Of a stretch of 6,739 nucleotides of DNA, positions 1-4,060 are shown in pieces. Source of the DNA: Candidatus Stahliibacteriota bacterium (lineage in GTDB: Bacteria; Hydrothermota; UBA3073); the NCBI GenBank assembly GCA_030627085.1, contig DAOUSS010000080.1, positions 1 through 6,739 on the forward strand, written 5' to 3'. The position numbers were made by a program, and so were the translations under genes. Each line of letters opens with the position of its first letter. The stretch's first letter is position 1. Below the pieces are notes generated by a model, which saw only the letters and a program-made list of their open reading frames with translations, searched no databases and was not told where the DNA came from.

Positions 1-63
1 AGCATCTTCTATTCGCAGACTGAAGTCTGCGGCTACCAGATCCCTACTTTTTGCACAGCCTGT
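1..63 (-). repeat. GTAG-type REP unit with flank; inverted copy at 2841-2903
   Basis: The reverse complement of this stretch recurs at 2841-2903 with 62 of 63 bases the same (position 4 differs). It holds a hairpin at 14-31 with 8-bp arms (CGCAGACT / AGTCTGCG). The tetranucleotide CTAC follows at 33-36, which is GTAG on the minus strand. A GTAG foot next to a palindrome is the known layout of REP sequences mobilised by RAYT (TnpA-REP, Y1 family) proteins. The match stops sharply at 63/64. It begins at the window edge, so the element may continue to the left. In orientation it matches the right half of the paired element at 2844-2972. Confidence 0.75.
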
Positions 64-88
64 GAAACCTGCGATTACCAAGGTTGTC

Positions 89-117
89 CATACCCCTGCC
101 AGCGGTAGGCGGGTATG
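89..117. repeat. Imperfect palindrome (hairpin)
   Basis: CATACCC (89-95) pairs with GGGTATG (111-117). CTGCC (96-100) pairs with GGTAG (104-108) including one G:T, leaving a 3-nt loop and a 2-nt bulge. It has no T-run on either side, so it is not a standard intrinsic terminator. It resembles the other small GC-rich palindromes in this window's spacers and is most likely an interspersed repeat. Confidence 0.5.
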
Positions 118-142
118 AGACAATAAAGAAACTCTGTTAAAG

Positions 143-224
143 GTCTTAAGTCTTCGGTCTGTTGTCTGCTTGCCCCGTTGCTCCAAAGGAGCTTTGCGGG
201 GTGGTCTATTGTCTCTGGTCTTGC
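143..224. repeat. 7-nt tandem repeat GTCTNNN, split by a hairpin
   Basis: The word GTCT recurs every 7 nt: four units at 143-170 and three at 204-224. The two blocks are separated by a 33-nt insert carrying the hairpin at 173-201. The right block overlaps the last codons and stop codon of the minus-strand MBL gene, so the gene's 3' end lies inside the repeat. Confidence 0.65.
173..201. repeat. Palindromic insert inside the 7-nt repeat
   Basis: CCCCG (173-177) pairs with CGGGG (197-201), and GCTCC (180-184) pairs with GGAGC (188-192) around an AAA loop. The stem has a 2-by-4 internal loop (TT against TTTG). It lies 4 nt past the stop of the minus-strand MBL gene, so its RNA hairpin could protect that 3' end. 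No T-run follows on the minus strand, so a terminator call is not supported. Confidence 0.55.
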
Positions 225-964
225 TGCTTCTCCCAGTCCAAGTAGTCACCGCTTCTCCTGTAACTGAACACCTTCACACCAGGGGGCAGGGCCTGTTTGA
301 ACTTGTATATCCAGGAGAGTTGCTGGTGAAGGTGTATTGGGATTGTCAGGCCAGGCATAACGCACTTTACCGCATCTACTGCACCACCCCACCCTATATC
401 TCTCAAGCTTGGTTCCGCTACTACAAAAAGAATATCGGTTCTTTTCTTTTTTATCTCCTGAATTATTCCGTTGAATGTCTCCCTTATCTCTCTTTTTGTA
501 TCTTTGTCAAGGCCATCCCAGAGCCATAACGCGAGATCGCCAGGGAAGAATATATGTATTTCCTTGTGTTCTATAAAGATAGAGATCCCAATGTCGGTTG
601 ATGACATAGCAGTAATTCTTGTGCCTTCTATATCAATCCAATCCCCGGGTTTCAGTGGATGGCATTTATCCTCTATACCCTCTGTATAGTCAGGGAAGAG
701 AGAAAGCACATCATCTGAAAATATAAATCTTGAATTGCGAATCTCCCTTACAATCTCTTTGATTTTAGGATTAAAATGGTCAGGATGTGAATGAGACGAG
801 AAGAGCAATACCCTTTTTTGGGAGTCTATATAAGGCTTTATGTCAACTTCTTGGAGGGAAAAATCAATACATGAGAGGGCGTCGAAGTCAGGGTAGTCAA
901 AGACCATAACCACTTCCTCGTCTTCAATCACAAAACAACTATGGACGATATATGTTATACGCAC
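206..964 (-). CDS. MBL-fold (UlaG-like / Lactamase_B_3 type) metal-dependent hydrolase
   Basis: This is a 252-residue protein of usual length for the family. The metal-binding motif HSHPDH lies at residues 58-63 (H58, H60, D62, H63). STDIGISIFIE at 121-131 leads into PGDLALWLW at 141-149, with D143 as the likely bridging ligand. IPIHLH at 208-213 supplies the expected last histidine (H211). This pattern fits the cytoplasmic Lactamase_B_3 branch related to UlaG. There is no signal peptide. The substrate cannot be told. The start MRITYIVHSCF matches the usual family N-terminus. An AAAGGAG lies only 2 nt from the ATG, which is unusually close. Residues after about 244 (EKQQDQRQ) run into the GTCTNNN repeat and look like a recently gained tail. 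No co-transcribed partner is adjacent. The fold call is firm, the function is open. Confidence 0.9.
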   Translation of the reverse strand: MRITYIVHSCFVIEDEEVVMVFDYPDFDALSCIDFSLQEVDIKPYIDSQKRVLLFSSHSHPDHFNPKIKEIVREIRNSRFIFSDDVLSLFPDYTEGIEDKCHPLKPGDWIDIEGTRITAMSSTDIGISIFIEHKEIHIFFPGDLALWLWDGLDKDTKREIRETFNGIIQEIKKKRTDILFVVAEPSLRDIGWGGAVDAVKCVMPGLTIPIHLHQQLSWIYKFKQALPPGVKVFSYRRSGDYLDWEKQQDQRQ

Positions 965-980
965 ATAACTCCTTTATATG

Positions 981-1170
981 GGACGCAGATGCACGCAGAT
1001 AGATGCAGATAAAGATAGTAATTAGGTTATTAGGTCACTTGGTAATTGGGTCATTGGGTAATTAAGTTGTTGACACAACGACGCAATGACGTCTCGACTA
1101 CAATTTTTCAATCTTTTGGTTCTTTGTGTCCTTTGTGGTGAAAAATACTACAATCTAAAATCTGTAATCT
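981..1170 (+). repeat. Mosaic repeat, plus-orientation copy
   Basis: Four modules occur in order. First comes a triple of ACGCAGAT/ATGCAGAT words every 10 nt (981-1010). Second is an ATT/GGTTATTAGG/AATTGGGTCATTGGG phrase (1019-1066). Third is CTTTGTGTCCTTTGTGGTGA (1122-1141). Fourth is a phrase of ATCT words (1150-1170). All four recur in the same order, inverted, at 2301-2613. The third module is an exact 20-bp inverted match at 2379-2398. Such phrases do not code and are typical interspersed repeats. Confidence 0.6.
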
Positions 1171-1215
1171 GAAAAACTGTTTAATTCCTCTGCCTTATGT
1201 CAAGCAGGTATGTTT

Positions 1216-1279
1216 ACCCCGTTAAATAAAACTATTTTAAGAACCCTTTAACACTCATCGTTACATTATTTAACGGGGT
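1216..1279. repeat. 64-bp element with 13-bp perfect terminal inverted repeats (copy 1)
   Basis: ACCCCGTTAAATA (1216-1228) is the exact reverse complement of 1267-1279. The 38-nt interior differs from that of copy 2 (2143-2210), but a common core with GAACC, CACT and AT remains. It starts 11 nt beyond the transketolase stop codon. The RNA could form a 13-bp stem there, but no T-run follows, so it is called a MITE-like repeat and not a terminator. Confidence 0.75.
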
Positions 1280-1290
1280 GAATCTGCGTC

Positions 1291-2121
1291 CTACAAAGTG
1301 ATACCACTATCAAATCCCAGTTCTTTTAATGCCTTATCTGCCTCTTCTCTCGCTGGCGCCTTCCCGTGCCATTCAAGAGTTCCTTCCATAAATGAGACCC
1401 CTTTTCCCTTTACTGTACAGGCAATTATCATAGTTGGCTTTCCCTTTATCTTCCTTGCCTCCTCAAATGCCCTATTGAGTTCTTCAAATGAGTGTCCATT
1501 TACATTAAAAACATTCCATCCAAACGCCTCCCATTTATCTCTGAACGGGAGAGGATTTTTAATATCCTCTATTCTACCATCTATTTGGAATTCGTTATAG
1601 TCAAGTATACAGCATAGGTTATCAAGACCATATCGCGTAGAGGTCATAGATGCCTCCCATATCTGTCCTTCGTTTGTCTCACCATCCCCTATTATGCAGT
1701 ACACCCTGTAAGACTTCCCGTCAAGTTTTGCTCTCATTGCGCATCCGTTCGCGAAAGAAAGCCCCTGCCCGAGTGAACCACTTGATGCATCAACACCTGG
1801 TGTATCTGGTGCATACGGATGACCCTGAAGTCTAGCTCCACACTTCCGCAGATTCCAAAGCCACTCCCTGTCGAAATAACCCAGTCTTGAAAGGATTGCA
1901 TAGAGGGCAGGAGCGGCATGCCCCTTTGACAGAATAAGTCTGTCTCTATCATCATCGTCGGGTCTTTCGGGATTGTGGCGCATCACCTCATAGTAGAGTG
2001 TGATAAGGATATCTACCGCAGAGAGCGAGCCGCCGGGGTGACCGGAGCCCGCTCTTGTAAGCATCTCAATCACATCTCCCCTCACAAGCCTCGCAATCTC
2101 TTTTAGATTATTAATATTCAT
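1291..2121 (-). CDS. Transketolase, N-terminal (ThDP pyrophosphate-binding) subunit
   Basis: This 276-residue protein has the usual length of the N-terminal half in split transketolases. Full-length enzymes have over 600 residues. Visible motifs: GSGHPGGSLS (25-34), SKGHAAPALYA (65-75), GHP (100-102), SGSLGQGLS (114-122), the ThDP/metal motif GDGETNEGQIWEA (145-157) with D174 and N176 following, and WHGKAP (251-256). With the C-terminal subunit it would move two-carbon ketol units between sugar phosphates in the non-oxidative pentose phosphate pathway. That partner supplies the pyrimidine-binding domain and normally sits directly downstream, but the next 326 nt hold only repeats. The upstream side is also repeat: CCCCAAAAGCA precedes the ATG with no Shine-Dalgarno, and element 2143-2210 starts 22 nt upstream. 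The nearest promoter seen is at 2698-2726, over 500 nt away. All key motifs are intact, so it does not look like a pseudogene. Confidence 0.95.
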   Translation of the reverse strand: MNINNLKEIARLVRGDVIEMLTRAGSGHPGGSLSAVDILITLYYEVMRHNPERPDDDDRDRLILSKGHAAPALYAILSRLGYFDREWLWNLRKCGARLQGHPYAPDTPGVDASSGSLGQGLSFANGCAMRAKLDGKSYRVYCIIGDGETNEGQIWEASMTSTRYGLDNLCCILDYNEFQIDGRIEDIKNPLPFRDKWEAFGWNVFNVNGHSFEELNRAFEEARKIKGKPTMIIACTVKGKGVSFMEGTLEWHGKAPAREEADKALKELGFDSGITL

Positions 2122-2142
2122 TGCTTTTGGGGACGCAGATTT

Positions 2143-2210
2143 ACCCCGTTAAATAGAACCGCTCCAGCACTAATAAGTCTGGTGTTTATCTTTAAGTTAT
2201 TTAACGGGGT
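2143..2210. repeat. 68-bp element with 13-bp perfect terminal inverted repeats (copy 2)
   Basis: It has the same ends as copy 1 (ACCCCGTTAAATA at 2143-2155 and its reverse complement at 2198-2210) but a largely different 42-nt interior. GGACGCAGATT occurs directly on both sides (2131-2141 and 2211-2221), separated from the left end only by one extra T. This could be an 11-bp target duplication, although GGACGCAGAT is itself a repeated word in this window. It sits just upstream of the transketolase start. Confidence 0.75.
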
Positions 2211-2247
2211 GGACGCAGATTAACACTGATTTATTTATTCTCAAATT

Positions 2248-2294
2248 GTAGGCACAAATTTAATTTGAAGATACGATTTGAAATCGTGCCCTAC
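2248..2294. repeat. Compact BIME: two opposed GTAG-type REP units
   Basis: GTAG at 2248-2251 is followed by GCAC and a small hairpin (CAAAT / ATTTG, 2255-2267). The mirror unit is a hairpin ACGATTT / AAATCGT (2273-2287) followed by GCC and CTAC (2291-2294). The outer ends GTAGGCAC and GTGCCCTAC are inverted repeats with one bulged C. Two inverted REPs facing outward define a bacterial interspersed mosaic element. Confidence 0.6.
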
Positions 2295-2346
2295 ATCCCT
2301 GTTTCACCACTAAGACACTAAGAGCAGATTTTAGATTACAGATTGT

Positions 2347-2370
2347 GGGCGAATAGCAATTCGCCCCTAC
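2347..2370 (-). repeat. GTAG-type REP unit
   Basis: A perfect 8-bp stem GGGCGAAT (2347-2354) / ATTCGCCC (2359-2366) has a 4-nt loop and is followed directly by CTAC (2367-2370), which is GTAG on the minus strand. It lies between two modules of the mosaic repeat, where the plus-orientation copy has only about 10 nt of unrelated sequence, so it is probably a later insertion. Confidence 0.65.
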
Positions 2371-2461
2371 AGGATTATTCACCACAAAGGACACAAAGAT
2401 TGAAGATTAAAAGATTGAAACATAAAGAACGAATGCTAATTGCTAATTTTGCATTGCTAAC

Positions 2462-2510
2462 GGTTCAACTGAGCCTTCGTCCCGAGCTCAGGCCGAGGGG
2501 TTCACCGAAG
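2462..2510. repeat. GC-rich palindromic repeat
   Basis: CTGAGC (2469-2474) pairs with GCTCAG (2486-2491), and CTTCG (2475-2479) could alternatively pair with CGAAG (2506-2510). GGTTCA occurs at both ends in direct orientation. It is clearly richer in GC than the sequence on either side. It resembles short palindromic repeats found between genes in many uncultured bacteria; no function is visible. Confidence 0.4.
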
Positions 2511-2587
2511 TTTGATAATTGAATATTTTAATTACCTAATAACCCAATTCCCCATTATCCCAATAACTATATTTATCTGCGTTAATC

Positions 2588-2607
2588 CCTGCCTACCGGC
2601 AGGCAGG
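2588..2607. repeat. 20-bp palindrome inserted in the GGACGCAGATTAACGCAGAT repeat
   Basis: CCTGCCTACCGGCAGGCAGG is palindromic but for one base pair. On the minus strand it splits the common repeat exactly between GGACGCA and GATTAACGCAGAT. The uninterrupted form is present at 2211-2225. Removing the 20 bp restores the repeat without lost or duplicated bases. Confidence 0.7.
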
Positions 2608-2634
2608 TGCGTCCAAACAAAAAAGCATAAAAGA

Positions 2635-2650
2635 TGTTTCACGTGAAACA
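2635..2650. promoter_or_regulatory. parS-like ParB-binding site
   Basis: TGTTTCACGTGAAACA is a perfect 16-bp palindrome equal to the widely conserved chromosomal parS consensus recognised by ParB/Spo0J. The dyad extends perfectly to 24 bp (2631-2654). No parA or parB gene is in the window. In most bacteria parS sites cluster near the replication origin, so this hints at an origin-proximal position. Alternative: on the minus strand the dyad is followed by a T-rich run (TTATGCTTTTTT), so it might also end transcription from the promoter at 2698-2726. Confidence 0.75.
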
Positions 2651-2669
2651 TCTTAAAATTAAACGCTAA

Positions 2670-2678
2670 TTATTCACA
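2670..2678 (+). promoter_or_regulatory. Possible single DnaA box
   Basis: TTATTCACA fits the DnaA-box consensus TTATNCACA exactly and lies 20 nt from the parS-like site in an AT-rich stretch. It stands alone, and one chance match in a window this size would not be surprising, so an origin cannot be claimed. Confidence 0.25.
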
Positions 2679-2697
2679 AGAACAAAAAGGAGTATAA

Positions 2698-2726
2698 AGT
2701 ATAACATAGAAAGACCAAAAAGTCAA
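2698..2726 (-). promoter_or_regulatory. Sigma70-type promoter reading left
   Basis: On the minus strand TTGACT (2721-2726) and TATACT (2698-2703) are separated by exactly 17 nt. A second TATACT lies at 2691-2696. Transcription would start near 2690 and run across the DnaA-like box and the parS-like palindrome. The first real gene on that strand is the transketolase half, about 570 nt downstream beyond many hairpins. It may serve that gene with a long leader, make a short RNA ending near 2620, or be left over from a lost gene. Confidence 0.55.
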
Positions 2727-2787
2727 GAATTTTATTAAGAAATGTAACCAACCTCCCCCTACGATCTATTTTTACCATAAAGGCACG

Positions 2788-2824
2788 AAGACACTAAGAG
2801 CAGATTTCAGATTGTAGATTACAG
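2788..2824 (+). repeat. Interspersed phrase shared with 2312-2345
   Basis: AAGACACTAAGAGCAGATTT is identical at 2788-2807 and 2312-2331. Both copies then continue with AGATT-type words for another 15-17 nt. It is part of the same low-complexity repeat family as the mosaic blocks. Confidence 0.55.
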
Positions 2825-2840
2825 TATTATCGCGACCGGG

Positions 2841-2972
2841 ACAGGCTGTGCAAAAAGTAGGGATCTGGTAGCCGCAGACTTCAGTCTGCGAATAGAAGAC
2901 GCTGTTCTGGATTCAATTTACGCAACTTAAAAGTTGCGACTACCATGTTGAAATTTGACTTTTTGCACAACC
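2841..2972. repeat. Paired REP element (BIME or MITE-like) with terminal inverted repeats
   Basis: Two GTAG-type REP units face each other. The first has GTAG at 2868-2871 and the hairpin CGCAGACT / AGTCTGCG (2873-2890). The second has the hairpin CGCAACTT / AAGTTGCG (2921-2938) followed by CTAC (2940-2943). The ends GGCTGTGCAAAAAGT (2844-2858) and ACTTTTTGCACAACC (2958-2972) are inverted repeats with 14 of 15 matches. TGGTAGCCGC (2866-2875) and GCGACTACCA (2936-2945) are a second inverted pair. The left half (2841-2903) is the partner of 1-63. No coding capacity; a RAYT enzyme, if any, would be elsewhere. Confidence 0.7.
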
Positions 2973-2974
2973 AC

Positions 2975-2988
2975 GGGAGGTCGCTCCC
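2975..2988. repeat. Small GC-rich hairpin
   Basis: GGGAG (2975-2979) and CTCCC (2984-2988) form a 5-bp stem with loop GTCG, joined directly to the end of the paired REP element. No T-run follows on either strand. Confidence 0.4.
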
Positions 2989-2990
2989 AC

Positions 2991-3038
2991 ATAACCCAAT
3001 GACTATCTGTATCTGTATACTTTGTGTTCTTTGTGGTT
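2991..3038 (+). repeat. Partial third copy of the mosaic repeat
   Basis: ATAACCCAAT is followed by ATCTGTATCTGT and CTTTGTGTTCTTTGTGGTT (3020-3038). The last module matches 1122-1140 with one mismatch. The copy lies just beyond the stop codon of the sirtuin gene on the opposite strand. Confidence 0.5.
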
Positions 3039-3055
3039 AGAATCAGTCCACAGGG

Positions 3056-3847
3056 CTATTTTCTTTTTAATAGTTTTGGCAGGATGTCTCCTGCCTTACC
3101 GATGATTGTGTGATCTGCAAGAGAAGATAGTGCCGTGGGTTCGGGTGAAATCTCTATTATGGTTGCTCCAGCCTCCTTTGCTAAGTAAGGTAGCGATGCT
3201 GCAGGATAAACTACGCCCGATGTGCCCACCAAAAGCAAACTCTTGCAGTTCCGCACTTCATTGTATGCCTCCTCAAATTCCTCCTGAGGTAGTGATTCCC
3301 CGAACAGCACTACATCGGGTCTCTTTCTTCCTCCACACTCACACTTTGGCAGTATTTTACTCAATATTTCATACCGTCTTGCAGATTTCAAAAAGTCCAG
3401 GATTCCCTTTATTTCTTCTTTGTTGCGTTTATGTCTCTTCCCACACCTAATACATCTCTCCACATAGATGTTCCCATGTAGCTCGTATACTCTCTTACTA
3501 CCTGCTTTCTGATGGAGATTGTCTATATTCTGGGTGACGATACAAGTAATCTTACCCTCTTCTTCCAATTTTGCAAGCGCAAAATGTGCAGGATTTGGAG
3601 TCGCAGAGGTTATCCCCTCGTATATATCCACGATGAAATCCCTTATCCGATGGGGTTTAAAGAGGAAAAGGGAAGAGAGTCCGACAATGCTTCCATATAT
3701 TGAAGGGTCATACCTGTCCCATAACCCTCCCTTCTCTCTGAATGTTGGTATTCCGCTCTCCTCAGATATTCCCGCACCTGTCAGAGCAACCACAGTTCCT
3801 TTATCTATGATATTCCTTATCACATTATAATTTTCTTCTGTTTTCAT
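3056..3847 (-). CDS. Sir2-family NAD-dependent protein deacylase (sirtuin)
   Basis: The 263-residue protein carries all sirtuin hallmarks. These are the NAD-binding GAGISEESGIPTFR (24-37) followed by GGLW (40-43), TQNIDNLHQKAG (105-116), the catalytic histidine H124 in YELHG, zinc ligands C132/C135 and C169/C171, RPDVVLFGE (176-184) and VGTS (207-210). It removes acyl groups from lysines using NAD, giving O-acyl-ADP-ribose and nicotinamide, in the cytoplasm. The N-terminal pattern fits the bacterial/archaeal class III or U group. By my unaided alignment, the Tyr of the YxxR motif that marks desuccinylases such as E. coli CobB is Lys here (KxxR near residues 64-67), so deacetylase activity is more likely. 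A GAGGT lies 5 nt before the ATG, supporting this start. No acetyl-CoA synthetase or acetyltransferase is nearby. The gene is divergent from the mannosidase with 213 nt between them; I see no clear promoter for it. Confidence 0.95.
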   Translation of the reverse strand: MKTEENYNVIRNIIDKGTVVALTGAGISEESGIPTFREKGGLWDRYDPSIYGSIVGLSSLFLFKPHRIRDFIVDIYEGITSATPNPAHFALAKLEEEGKITCIVTQNIDNLHQKAGSKRVYELHGNIYVERCIRCGKRHKRNKEEIKGILDFLKSARRYEILSKILPKCECGGRKRPDVVLFGESLPQEEFEEAYNEVRNCKSLLLVGTSGVVYPAASLPYLAKEAGATIIEISPEPTALSSLADHTIIGKAGDILPKLLKRK

Positions 3848-3934
3848 AGGAGACCTCTTTCTTTAATTTACTCTCTCTTCTATATGTCAGATGAAGAAGC
3901 CAAAAATAACCTTTGTAAAAGGGTAAATTTTTGC

Positions 3935-3963
3935 TTGATTTCTTTTCTTTTTTATATTATAAT
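3935..3963 (+). promoter_or_regulatory. Sigma70-type promoter for the GH38 gene
   Basis: TTGATT (3935-3940) and a perfect TATAAT (3958-3963) are separated by 17 nt, in an AT-rich stretch of the divergent spacer. Transcription would start near 3970, giving a leader of about 90 nt before the ATG at 4061. This argues against translation from the in-frame ATG at 3884, which lies upstream of the promoter. Confidence 0.65.
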
Positions 3964-4034
3964 TAGGTATTGTATTTTTCATCTTTGTGCTACATTTACT
4001 GGTATCAATTTTTATATCTCTATTATACCACAAC

Positions 4035-4041
4035 GGAGGAG
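4035..4041 (+). promoter_or_regulatory. Possible Shine-Dalgarno, unusually far from the start
   Basis: GGAGGAG is a strong ribosome-binding match, but 19 nt separate it from the ATG at 4061, against the usual 5-9. No ATG, GTG or TTG lies in frame between them. The protein family starts a few residues before the HTHWDREW motif, so the ATG at 4061 remains the best choice. Confidence 0.35.
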
Positions 4042-4060
4042 ATTTTGCAAGCAAATTTTT

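Larger units (their letters stand above)
965..1290. other. Gene-free spacer filled with repeats
   Basis: This 326-nt spacer has no credible ORF. From left to right it holds the close SD of the MBL gene, the mosaic repeat at 981-1170, an unassigned stretch at 1171-1215, and the inverted-repeat element at 1216-1279. The C-terminal transketolase subunit would be expected here, downstream of the minus-strand gene at 1291-2121, and it is absent. No convincing sigma70 promoter for the MBL gene is visible: there are no well-spaced -35/-10 boxes on the minus strand. Confidence 0.7.
2301..2613 (-). repeat. Mosaic repeat, inverted copy, interrupted by palindromes
   Basis: Read on the minus strand this carries the same module order as 981-1170: GGACGCA...ACGCAGAT (2574-2613), the GGTTATTAGGT phrase (2534-2544), CTTTGTGTCCTTTGTGGTGA (2379-2398) and the ATCT-word phrase (2323-2345). 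Three palindromes lie between or within the modules: 2347-2370, 2462-2510 and 2588-2607. The two copies face each other across the transketolase gene. Confidence 0.55.
2122..3055. other. Gene-free region packed with repeats and a parS-like site
   Basis: No ORF here shows protein-like composition. The 934 nt hold the inverted-repeat element 2143-2210, a compact BIME 2248-2294, the inverted mosaic repeat 2301-2613 with three palindromes inside it, the parS-like site 2635-2650, a DnaA-box-like 9-mer 2670-2678, a minus-strand promoter 2698-2726, a further repeat 2788-2824, the paired REP element 2844-2972, a small hairpin 2975-2988 and a partial mosaic copy 2991-3038. The stretch 2655-2775 is AT-rich and free of repeats. 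Confidence 0.7.

Noticed and set aside
170..529. Plus-strand ORF of 119 codons with a hydrophobic, signal-like start
   Set aside because: It lies opposite the MBL gene with its intact metal-binding motif and begins in the hairpin/heptad repeat. The protein is a low-complexity shadow.
981..1010. CRISPR-like array from regularly spaced ACGCAGAT words
   Set aside because: The unit is 10 nt with only three copies and 2-nt gaps; there are no spacers or cas genes.
1070..1104. Plus-strand promoter with TTGACA and TACAAT
   Set aside because: The spacer is 23 nt and no plus-strand gene follows.
1216..1279. Intrinsic terminator after the transketolase gene
   Set aside because: The stem is good, but the loop is 38 nt and no T-run follows. 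An element with the same ends sits upstream of the gene, so a mobile repeat explains it better.
2670..2678. Replication origin based on the DnaA-like box near the parS-like site
   Set aside because: There is only one box, no dnaA/dnaN and no box cluster; kept only as a low-confidence site.
3884..4060. N-terminal 59-codon extension of the GH38 reading frame with a hydrophobic stretch
   Set aside because: It spans the promoter, has the composition of an AT-rich spacer, and precedes the normal family N-terminus.
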